64,000 nucleotides of DNA from Paenibacillus pasadenensis DSM 19293 (GTDB taxonomy: Bacteria; Bacillota; Bacilli; Paenibacillales; Paenibacillaceae), in assembly GCF_000422485.1 (NCBI RefSeq), contig NZ_AULW01000001.1, positions 62,001-126,000 on the forward strand. The letters run 5' to 3'. The notes under the pieces are model-generated. The model made no database searches, was not told the origin of the DNA, and saw only the letters and a program-made list of their open reading frames with translations. Positions 57,855-64,000 of this stretch are shown one piece after another. Both the position numbers and the translations under genes were made by a program. The number at the start of each line of letters is the position of its first letter. Within the stretch, counting starts at the first letter, position 1.

Positions 57855-59630
57855 ATGGCCCTAGACGGATTCGTCCTGCGCGCCGCCGCGCATGAGCTGC
57901 AGCAGCTCGTCGGCAGCCGCATCCATAAGATCCACCAGCCCTCTGCCCACGATCTCGTGCTGCAGACCCGCGGCGCCGGCGGCGGCAAGCGGCTGCTGCT
58001 GTCCGCCAACCCGACCTACCCGCGCGTCCATCTGACCGAGCGGACTTATCAGAACCCGATGGAGCCGCCGATGTTCTGCATGCTGCTCCGCAAATACTGC
58101 GAAGGCGGCCAGATCGAGTCGATCCGCCAGATCGGCATGGAGCGCGTCCTGCACATCGAGATCCGCCAGCGCGACGAGCTCGGCGACCTGTCGCTCAAGA
58201 CGATCATCGTCGAGCTGATGGGCCGCCACAGCAACATCATCCTGACCGACTCCGCCAGCGGTACGATCCACGACGGCATCCACCATGTCACGCCGGCGAT
58301 CAGCGCCTACCGCATCGTCATGCCCGGCTCCCGCTACACGGCTCCGCCGGAGCAAGGCAAGCAGGACCCGCTCGGCATCGTCACCCGGGAGCAGTTCGAA
58401 GCCGCGTTGGAAGCGGTCGAGGCCCGCGCCGACGCGGATGCCGAGGCGCCGCGTCCCGCGCCCGCGCCGGAGAAGCGGCTCGTCGCCGCCTTCAGCGGCT
58501 TCAGCCCGCTGCTCGGCCGCGAGCTCGCCTACCGCGCCTCCAAGGCGGCGGGCACGGACCCGGCCGAGGCGCTGTGGACGGAGTTCGACCGGTTCCTGAA
58601 CGCCGCGCGCGATCATGACGACGAGCCGGGCATCGTCGAGCAGCCGGACGGCAAGGCGCTCTTTTCGATCACTCCGCTCACTCATGCCGCCGGCGAGCGC
58701 CGAGCGTTCGCCACCATCAGCGAGTGCCTGGAGGCGTACTACGGCGACAAGGCCGGCCGCGACGCCGTCAAGCAGCGCGTCTCCGACATGCTGCAGTTCC
58801 TGCACAACGAACGCGCCAAAAACGTCAAGAAGCTCGAGAAGCAAGCCGCGACGCTTGAAGAAGCCAAGGACGCGGACAAGCACCGCAAGCTCGGCGAGCT
58901 GCTCACGACGTACATGCATTCGTTCCAAAAAGGCGACCGCTCGGTCACCGTCGTCGACTACTATGACGAGAACGGCGCCGAGATCGACATCGAGCTCGAT
59001 CCGCAGCTGAGCCCGTCGGACAACGCCCAGCGGTACTTCCGCCGCTACGCCAAAGCCCGCAACAGCACCGGCGCGGTGCTGGAGCAGATGGAGCTGGCGC
59101 GCGAGGAGATCCGCTACCTCGACTCGCTGCTGCAGCAGCTCGGCTCCGCCTCCCTGCAGGATGTCGAGGAGATCCGCGACGAGCTCGTCGCCGGAGGCTA
59201 CCTGCGCGCGCGAGAGAAGCGCGGCGCCAAGCGCAAGAAGCCGGCCCGTCCGTCGCTGCTCTGCTACACCTCCTCCGAGGGGCTGCCGATTTATGTGGGC
59301 AAGAACAATACGCAGAACGAGCATCTGACCAACAAGCTGGCCGCCTCCGGCGACACCTGGCTGCATACGAAGGACATCCCCGGCTCCCACGTCGTCATCC
59401 GCGCGGCCGAGTTCGGCGATCCGACGCTGGAGGAAGCCGCGATGCTGGCGGCCCACTACAGCCAGGCCCAAGGCTCGAGCATGATCCCGGTCGACTACAC
59501 GCTGATCCGCCACGTGCACAAGCCGAGCGGCGCCAAGCCCGGATTCGTCATCTACGACCGGCAGAAAACGCTGTTCATCACCCCCGACGAGGAGCGCATC
59601 AAGGCGCTGCCGTCGACGATCAAAAGCTGA
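57855..59630 (+). CDS. rqcH: Rqc2/RqcH-type NFACT ribosome quality control protein (YloA)
   Basis: 591 aa. NFACT-N (1-~230), helix-hairpin-helix (about 225-270), long coiled-coil middle (about 300-430) and NFACT-R (KNNTQNEHLTNKLAASGDTW, LHTKDIPGSHVVIR). It binds obstructed 50S subunits and recruits tRNA-Ala for C-terminal alanine tails that mark stalled peptides for degradation. The position of the catalytic Asp-Arg pair of RqcH (B. subtilis D97-R98) is Glu96-Arg97 here (QIGMERVLH). Divergent from the Ca2+ ATPase. AAAAAGGAG precedes the start, rather far (12 bases). Confidence 0.93.
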   Translation: MALDGFVLRAAAHELQQLVGSRIHKIHQPSAHDLVLQTRGAGGGKRLLLSANPTYPRVHLTERTYQNPMEPPMFCMLLRKYCEGGQIESIRQIGMERVLHIEIRQRDELGDLSLKTIIVELMGRHSNIILTDSASGTIHDGIHHVTPAISAYRIVMPGSRYTAPPEQGKQDPLGIVTREQFEAALEAVEARADADAEAPRPAPAPEKRLVAAFSGFSPLLGRELAYRASKAAGTDPAEALWTEFDRFLNAARDHDDEPGIVEQPDGKALFSITPLTHAAGERRAFATISECLEAYYGDKAGRDAVKQRVSDMLQFLHNERAKNVKKLEKQAATLEEAKDADKHRKLGELLTTYMHSFQKGDRSVTVVDYYDENGAEIDIELDPQLSPSDNAQRYFRRYAKARNSTGAVLEQMELAREEIRYLDSLLQQLGSASLQDVEEIRDELVAGGYLRAREKRGAKRKKPARPSLLCYTSSEGLPIYVGKNNTQNEHLTNKLAASGDTWLHTKDIPGSHVVIRAAEFGDPTLEEAAMLAAHYSQAQGSSMIPVDYTLIRHVHKPSGAKPGFVIYDRQKTLFITPDEERIKALPSTIKS

Positions 59631-59642
59631 TACGCGAAAAAC

Positions 59643-59690
59643 AAAAAAGCATCCCCCAGGTCCGTGAATGGACCCGGGGGATGCTTTTTT
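59643..59690. terminator. Bidirectional terminator after rqcH
   Basis: Stem AAAAAAGCATCCCC/GGGGATGCTTTTTT plus GGTCC/GGACC inside; six A and six T at the ends. It separates rqcH (+) and the PHP gene (-). Confidence 0.93.
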
Positions 59691-59711
59691 GTTCCTGCTG
59701 TCGCCGCGGAT

Positions 59712-59750
59712 GGCGGCATCGACGGCGGCATCGACGGCGGCATCGACGGC
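59712..59750. repeat. 12-bp triplicate microrepeat
   Basis: GGCGGCATCGAC occurs three times in a row, then GGC, in the spacer between the rqcH terminator and the PHP gene. It would add no frameshift if read, but no gene crosses it. Confidence 0.8.
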
Positions 59751-59789
59751 TTCCGCCCGTCAAGCAGACGGCGTCCAGCGGGGCCTAGC

Positions 59790-60638
59790 CTACAGCCGCG
59801 CCGCGAGCCGCTCCAGGAGCGGAGCGGCATCGGCGGTCTTGGCCCCGACCGCGCTGTGGCGCTGCTCTCCTCCGCGATTCCCGTGATAGTCGGAGCCGCC
59901 CGTCGCGAACAGGCCGAACCGATCCGCGATCGCCGCGTAGCGCTGCTCCTGCCGTTCGTCATGGCTCGGATGGCTCGTCTCGATGCCGGCGAGGCGGCCG
60001 CCGGACGCCAGCCGCTTCACGATGTCGTCGCGGCCGTACAGGCCCGGATGGGCGAGCACGGGGACGCCGCCCGCCTCGATAATCCATTCGACCGCCTCCT
60101 CCGGCGCGATGCGCGGCAGCGCCGCATATCCCGGAGCGCCTTCGCCGAGATATCGGTCGAACGCATCGCGGATGCTCGCCGCCGCTCCTTTGGCGACGAG
60201 CACCGACGCCAGATGCGGGCGGCCGAGGCTGGCCGGCTCCGCGCCGGCCGCCCGAGCGGCCTCCATCGCCTCCTCGAGCGTAAGCTCGATGCCGAGCGCC
60301 TGCAGCCGCTCGACCATCCGCTCGTTGCGCCGCGTGCGCGCGCTGCCCTGGAGCAGCAGCCGCTCGCGCCAGAGCGGATCGTCGGCGTCCATGCCGTAGC
60401 CGAGCACATGAATGTCGATGCCGTCCTCGGAAGCGCTCAGCTCGATGCCGGGCAGCACCAGCAGGCCGAGCCGCTTCCCTTCGCGGACCGCCTCCTCGAC
60501 GCCGGCCATCGTATCGTGATCGGTGATCGCCAGCGCATCGAGTCCGGCCTCGGCCGCCATCCGCGCGACGGACGCCGGCGAGTCGACGCCGTCGGAGGCG
60601 TTCGTATGCGCATGCAGATCCGCTCGAATCACAGCCAC
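59790..60638 (-). CDS. PHP-domain phosphoesterase (3',5'-nucleoside bisphosphate phosphatase-like)
   Basis: 282 aa. PHP metal ligands: RADLHAHTNASDG (His9, His11), ITDHDTMAG, a Glu in LPGIELSAS, VLAHPGLYG, and SDYHGNRGG. The family includes RNase AM/YciV-type enzymes that remove 3'-phosphates or trim short RNAs. Starts at GTG 60638 (GGGAGGGACC about 10 bases upstream) and overlaps the LysR gene by 10 bases. Confidence 0.9.
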   Translation of the reverse strand: MAVIRADLHAHTNASDGVDSPASVARMAAEAGLDALAITDHDTMAGVEEAVREGKRLGLLVLPGIELSASEDGIDIHVLGYGMDADDPLWRERLLLQGSARTRRNERMVERLQALGIELTLEEAMEAARAAGAEPASLGRPHLASVLVAKGAAASIRDAFDRYLGEGAPGYAALPRIAPEEAVEWIIEAGGVPVLAHPGLYGRDDIVKRLASGGRLAGIETSHPSHDERQEQRYAAIADRFGLFATGGSDYHGNRGGEQRHSAVGAKTADAAPLLERLAARL

Positions 60639-61540
60639 TGGCTCAGGTCCCTCCCCCGCAGGAAATTCAGCAGCGAGACGGCCGGCAGCGGCAGCACCGC
60701 CGACTTGAGATAGATGGAATAGAACTTGCGGCTGAAGTCGGCGTCGACGATCCGGACCGTCTCCAGCAGGCCGAGCGACAGCTCATGCTTGATCGACGAG
60801 GCCGATACGAACGACATGCCGATGCCCGCCTCGACCGCCGACTTGACCGCCCCCGTGCTGCCGAGCTCCATGACGATCTGCAGATCCTGCGGATGGATCG
60901 CCTGCAGCGTCATCTGATCCTCCATCACCTGACGGGTGCCGGAGCCCTCCTCGCGCAGCACGAGCGGGTACCCGATCGCCTCCGCCAGCGTCACCTCGCC
61001 TCGTCCCGCGAGCGGATGGCGGCGGCCGACGATGAGCTGCAGCTCGTCGCTCAGCACCGGCTCCGTCTGCAGGTCGGGATGGGTGATCGGCGCTTCGATC
61101 AAGCCGAAGTCGAGCTGATGGTTCTGGATGTGGTCCATGATCTGCGTCGTGTTCATCACCTTCATCCGGATCGAGATGTCGGGATGCTCCCGATTGAAAG
61201 GACCGAGCAGCCGCGGCAGGATGTAGTCGCCGATCGTCAGGCTCGCGCCGAGCTGCAGCCGGCCCTTGAGGCCGCTGGCGTAACGGGCCATCGCGCCTTC
61301 GGCCTCGCGGATGAGGTCCATGCTCCGCCGGGCGTACGGCATGAGCACGCTGCCGGCGTCGGTCAGCTCGATGCGCTTCGTGCTCCGCAGCAGCAGCTTC
61401 GTCCCGAGCAGCTCCTCGAGCGACTGCACCTGCATCGTCACGGCAGGCTGCGTCATGTGCAGCGCCTGCGCCGCCGCCGAGAAGCTTCCTTTTTCGGCAA
61501 CGGTATGGAAGATATGCAGCTGATGAAAATTGAGAGCCAC
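60629..61540 (-). CDS. LysR-family transcriptional regulator (CysL-like)
   Basis: 303 aa from GTG 61540 with AAGGAGG 8 bases upstream. The HTH is FHTVAEKGSFSAAAQALHMT, then QPAVTMQVQSLEELLG. The effector domain (85-300) resembles regulators of the CysL/YwfK group: GASLTIGDYILPRLLGPF, HQLDFGLIEAPITHPDL, VLREEGSGTRQVMED. That would suggest control of sulfur or amino-acid genes, but the effector is not shown. It is not divergent from any gene here; an intergenic hairpin lies upstream. Confidence 0.87.
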   Translation of the reverse strand: MALNFHQLHIFHTVAEKGSFSAAAQALHMTQPAVTMQVQSLEELLGTKLLLRSTKRIELTDAGSVLMPYARRSMDLIREAEGAMARYASGLKGRLQLGASLTIGDYILPRLLGPFNREHPDISIRMKVMNTTQIMDHIQNHQLDFGLIEAPITHPDLQTEPVLSDELQLIVGRRHPLAGRGEVTLAEAIGYPLVLREEGSGTRQVMEDQMTLQAIHPQDLQIVMELGSTGAVKSAVEAGIGMSFVSASSIKHELSLGLLETVRIVDADFSRKFYSIYLKSAVLPLPAVSLLNFLRGRDLSQWL

Positions 61541-61617
61541 CGGTTTCGCCTCCTTAAGCGACATTATACCGCAAACCGTGCCTTTGGGCATTTTCATAGG
61601 AAAAAGATTAAACCAAC

Positions 61618-61657
61618 AAAAACAAGCCTTTTCATCGGGGGCTGAAAGGCTTGTTTT
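61618..61657. terminator. Terminator after the 148-aa gene
   Basis: AACAAGCCTTTTCA/TGAAAGGCTTGTT hairpin (one bulge) with T-rich tails on both strands. It ends the minus-strand 148-aa gene; it is also the upstream boundary of the LysR gene. Confidence 0.8.
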
Positions 61658-61704
61658 AATCCAAAGAAATCCATATTTGACTGAGGTTAGTCAAATTATT
61701 CTTT

Positions 61705-62151
61705 TTATCTGCGTTTCCGGCTGCTTTTTATCAGCGTCATCCGCCTGGAATGCCTGAGCCAGGAATAATAGGACTTCAAGTCCCTCAATTCGATCGTTTC
61801 CGACATCCGGCCCAGGAACGTGACGACAATCATCTTGTGCAGAGGCGTGCCCGCGAGGTCGAAATCCTTTTCGGAATCGGTGAATTCCGCGACGAACACG
61901 AGATCGTCGTCGATCAGATACACGTCCTCTTCCTTGCGGTAGTAGGGCTCGACCCTTCCCTGCTTGAGGCACTGCCAGATGAAGTCTGCGATATCCTCGT
62001 AGCCGGTCTTCTGGCTCTCCACCCGATCCGTCCAACGGTCGCGGGCATGGTTCGTAATGATGATGTCCGCCACGCGCTTGTCGCCGAGCTGCACGTGGAA
62101 CGTCTCGTAGGTGCTCCATCTCTCCGTTACTCGATCCTTCACCTTGTCCAC
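61705..62151 (-). CDS. Hypothetical protein (148 aa)
   Basis: A soluble, charged protein: TYETFHVQLGDKRVADIIIT, then NHARDRWTDRVESQ, YEDIADFIWQCLKQG, a beta-rich DVYLIDDDLVFVAEF and MIVVTFLGRMSETIELRDL, and a basic tail (RRMTLIKSSRKRR). I do not recognise a family. The tail suggests RNA or DNA contact. It has its own promoter (62198-62225) and terminator. GGAGTGG lies 6-7 bases upstream. It sits in a noticeably AT-richer patch than the rest of the window. Confidence 0.75.
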   Translation of the reverse strand: MDKVKDRVTERWSTYETFHVQLGDKRVADIIITNHARDRWTDRVESQKTGYEDIADFIWQCLKQGRVEPYYRKEEDVYLIDDDLVFVAEFTDSEKDFDLAGTPLHKMIVVTFLGRMSETIELRDLKSYYSWLRHSRRMTLIKSSRKRR

Positions 62152-62197
62152 TCCTTCTGAGGAAGCAGGCCTTTATATCTATATATAGTTTAGGCTT

Positions 62198-62225
62198 ATT
62201 CTACCATGACTATTTCCTTTTTCAA
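62198..62225 (-). promoter_or_regulatory. Promoter of the 148-aa gene
   Basis: Minus strand: -35 TTGAAA (62220-62225), 16-base spacer, -10 TAGAAT (62198-62203), about 45 bases before the start. It lies in an AT-rich stretch with several TATATA-like runs. Confidence 0.65.
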
Positions 62226-62305
62226 ATATAAAATAAGTCCTCCCCATTATTGGCACATTTTGGATTATCAAGCGAGGCCTCTCCTCCTCTAGACGATTCG
62301 GCAAG

Positions 62306-62343
62306 CAAAAAAGCCTTCGCTCCCGAATCGGGAGCGAAGGCTT
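62306..62343 (-). terminator. Terminator after ylbG
   Basis: Perfect 16-bp arms AAGCCTTCGCTCCCGA and complement around one A, followed on the minus strand by TTTTTTGC. It ends the ylbF-ylbG transcript. Confidence 0.93.
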
Positions 62344-62380
62344 GAAGGCGCGCATCCGATCGTCCGCGCCAAACGGGAGG

Positions 62381-62659
62381 CTACATGCTGTAGAAGCGCG
62401 TCTTGTCCTCGGATTCCTTGGTGTACTCCGTCTTGAGCTCGCTGCGCAGCGAGCGCTCGATCTTCTTCACGTAAGGAAGCCGCTGCAGGTTGCGAAGCGT
62501 CTCTTCCTCGCGGTCCGCGTCCACGTAGACGACCGCATAGTGGAGGCGGCGGGAAATGAAGTGGACGTTGCCGTATTTCTCCAAACTGCGGGCGGCCTTG
62601 ACGTCGCTCACCCAGACGATATGTCCCTTTCTCTGTTCCGAAAGCATGCTAGGATTCAC
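62381..62659 (-). CDS. ylbG: YlbG family protein (DUF2129)
   Basis: 92 aa from GTG 62659 (CAGGACG near it); ATG 62647 gives 88 aa but lacks a ribosome site. EQRKGHIVWVSDVKAARSLEK, YGNVHFISRRLHYAVVYVDAD and KKIERSLRSELKTEYTKE are typical. A small conserved Firmicutes protein of unknown function, next to ylbF as in B. subtilis. Confidence 0.88.
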   Translation of the reverse strand: MNPSMLSEQRKGHIVWVSDVKAARSLEKYGNVHFISRRLHYAVVYVDADREEETLRNLQRLPYVKKIERSLRSELKTEYTKESEDKTRFYSM

Positions 62660-62738
62660 CGTCCTGATCCTGTGTAAATGTCGGTCCGGCCTTAAAAATT
62701 CGGTCACATCTGCTTCCTTCGGGGCATGCAGACACGCC

Positions 62739-63203
62739 CTAGCCGCAGCCGCCGCTTCCGCAGCTGCAGGAGCCGCCGCTTCCGCAGCCGCCCGTCGGCA
62801 GCGGGTTGTTGCTCGGCACCTTGATCGCGCTCGACACCGATTCGGCGATGAGCAGCGACACGTCGTAGAGCAGCGCGTCCACCTCCGCCTCCGTCTCCTT
62901 GTAGCGGCGGATGCTCTCCACCTCGGCCATCTCGGCCTCGACTTTTTTGACGGCGTCCTTGGCCGCATGGTAATCGGGGTGGAAGCGTCCGAAGCGCTCG
63001 CATTCGGCGAACAGCTCCTTGGCCTTGGCGAATTCCCGCTTCAGCCGAAGCGCCTCCGGGTCCTGTTCCACGCGGTCCTTCCAATATAGATATTCGGCGA
63101 CAAGCGCCGACTGATTGATCGAATCGCCGAGCTCGTAGGCGCGCAGCACGAGCGGCGCCATGTCCAGCGGGGCAGGCTCCGCGAGGGAAAGATCCTGCAT
63201 CAT
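62739..63203 (-). CDS. ylbF: YlbF family regulator (RicF-like) with a Cys-rich tail
   Basis: 154 aa. The helical YlbF/YmcA core (residues 22-130: LVAEYLYWKDRVEQDPEALR, ECERFGRFHPDYHAAKDAV) is followed by a C-terminal tail with five cysteines (GGCGSGG, SCSCGSGGCG). In B. subtilis YlbF joins YmcA and YaaT in a complex with iron-sulfur clusters that promotes mRNA maturation and sporulation/competence. The cysteines are consistent with cluster binding. AAAGGAG is about 9 bases upstream. Confidence 0.9.
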   Translation of the reverse strand: MMQDLSLAEPAPLDMAPLVLRAYELGDSINQSALVAEYLYWKDRVEQDPEALRLKREFAKAKELFAECERFGRFHPDYHAAKDAVKKVEAEMAEVESIRRYKETEAEVDALLYDVSLLIAESVSSAIKVPSNNPLPTGGCGSGGSCSCGSGGCG

Positions 63204-63381
63204 CCGCGATCACTCCTTTCCGCAGCTGCAGCCGCTTATCGCTTATCATAGCACAACCGCGAGCGAATCGGATACTGCCGCCGGCGGACTTTCCCGGCCG
63301 TCCGGCTGCCGAGGGCGGGCCTGTCCCGCAGCCAGGCCGCTGCGCAGGAGCTTGATCCCGGCGAAAGGATGCGGACGGGAC

Positions 63382-64000
63382 TCAGCGCGGGAGAAGCAGG
63401 CGCAGCGCCGCCTTGTCCGCGGAATCCAGCTTGCCCGCCCCGGCGGGACAACCGCCGCTGTCGCGGAATCTGCCGCCGGCCGTCCAGCCGCCGCCCGGCT
63501 CGCGCTCGACCCGCTCCGGCACGAAAATGTGCCGGCCTTCGGCGGTCGACAGCTCGACCGGCAGTCCGATCCGCAGCGCGCTCTCGAGCAGCTGCAGCGC
63601 GGTCGAGGCGTGATAGCGGCGCGGCTTCTCGCACCAGGCGGCCGGCAGTCCCGGGCGCGACCGCTCCAGCTCGGTCCGCCCTTGCCGCGTAGGCTCGGCT
63701 GCCGGCAGCTGCTGGAGACCGAACGGATCCTCCGCCTGGGCGCAGGCCTGGCGCAGCTGGCCGCGCGCGGCGGCCGCCCCGGCGGGCGTGGCGGCCGGCT
63801 GCGGCAGCAGGCCCATGCAGCCCGCCCAAAACTTGTCCTCGCCGGACTCGGCGGCAAATGCGCGGACGCGCTCCGCACCGCCCGCAGCGACCGCTTCGCT
63901 ACTCGCCGTCCATTCCCGGATCGCGCCGAGCGTTGCGGCCGGCAGCGGGCAGCCGCAGGCCTGCTCCAGCAGGCTCGCCAGCCCGCTTCCGTCCCCGCCT
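63382..64000 (-). CDS. Unidentified protein, C-terminal part (runs off the right edge)
   Basis: About 205 codons with no stop to the edge; the real start is outside. The C-terminal half resembles the end of a helicase-associated or WYL-like domain: CEKPRRYHASTALQLLESAL, RIGLPVELSTAEGRHIFVPE, and KLDSADKAALRLLLPR at the end. The rest is Ala/Gly-rich. I cannot assign it with confidence; a protein with an XPB/Ssl2-like helicase-associated domain is one guess. The frame that continues the homology upstream (residues GGDGSGLASLLEQAC...) has no stop, so the gene is larger than its first visible ATG (63816) suggests. Confidence 0.5.
   Translation of the reverse strand, partial: GGDGSGLASLLEQACGCPLPAATLGAIREWTASSEAVAAGGAERVRAFAAESGEDKFWAGCMGLLPQPAATPAGAAAARGQLRQACAQAEDPFGLQQLPAAEPTRQGRTELERSRPGLPAAWCEKPRRYHASTALQLLESALRIGLPVELSTAEGRHIFVPERVEREPGGGWTAGGRFRDSGGCPAGAGKLDSADKAALRLLLPR

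Noticed and set aside
55081-57864. A 927-aa plus-strand open frame
   Set aside because: Antisense to the Ca2+ ATPase; product is Arg/His-rich with no domain.

Overview
The window looks like a chromosomal segment of a high-GC, spore-forming Firmicute of the Paenibacillaceae (Paenibacillus/Cohnella-like). Evidence: the sporulation genes spoVM and spoVIF, a remA-gmk-rpoZ-coaBC-priA-def-fmt-rsmB-rlmN-prpC-prkC-rsgA-rpe-spoVM-rpmB-yloU-yloV-recG gene order like that of the Bacillus subtilis ylo region, Bacillus-type LexA boxes, AAGGAGG-like ribosome binding sites, and very GC-rich codon use. Almost all genes lie on the minus strand. There are no rRNA or tRNA genes, no CRISPR array and no recognisable IS element.

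Layout. (1) 1-4186: start of a glycogen-debranching-type enzyme, a LacI regulator whose operator recurs in front of that enzyme, and an SOS-controlled Y-family polymerase operon with a YolD-like partner. (2) 4211-4850: gene-free DNA holding a 32-bp perfect palindrome, a GC-rich duplication and an eight-copy 51-bp hairpin repeat array. (3) 5001-9227: GNAT, SRPBCC, and an EamA exporter with a 45-bp coding minisatellite, facing a MocR regulator. (4) 9493-17004: a maltodextrin module (malG, malF, malE, secreted GH13/CBM20 alpha-amylase, LacI regulator) with clear operators. (5) 17121-27245: accessory genes: a G1 (eqolisin) peptidase, an N-terminally truncated serpin, DUF2515, an SRAP protein, a second 51/52-bp repeat array with a perfect 103-bp duplication, a TauD-like dioxygenase behind a leader with an intrinsic terminator, a tandem GNAT, an SGNH hydrolase, a YeiH-type carrier, an alpha/beta hydrolase and an Lrp regulator. 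(6) 27313-50090: the conserved ylo-type block. (7) 50458-54621: Fur-controlled iron-complex uptake and dapF. (8) 54817-64000: Ca2+ P-type ATPase, RqcH, PHP phosphoesterase, LysR, an unknown 148-aa protein, ylbG, ylbF and the end of an unidentified gene.

How the parts work together. Starch is degraded outside the cell by the amylase, maltodextrins enter through MalEFG (the ATPase is elsewhere), and debranching follows; two LacI proteins with different operators control this. The ylo block joins ribosome assembly and rescue (RsgA, RlmN, RsmB, L28, RqcH), translation start and peptide maturation (Fmt, Def), PASTA-kinase signalling (PrkC/PrpC), fatty-acid kinase parts (DegV/FakA-like), replication restart (PriA, RecG) and sporulation (SpoVM, SpoVIF, RemA, YlbF). 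Compared with B. subtilis, yicC (yloC) and thiN are missing from their usual places; iron uptake plus dapF, and a small membrane protein, occupy them, and an LTA-synthase-type gene sits between rsmB and rlmN.

The least explained features are the two 51-bp repeat families with a shared GAATC(C)AAGG core, the terminator-containing leader of the TauD-like gene, the EamA minisatellite, and the G1 peptidase beside a serpin remnant.
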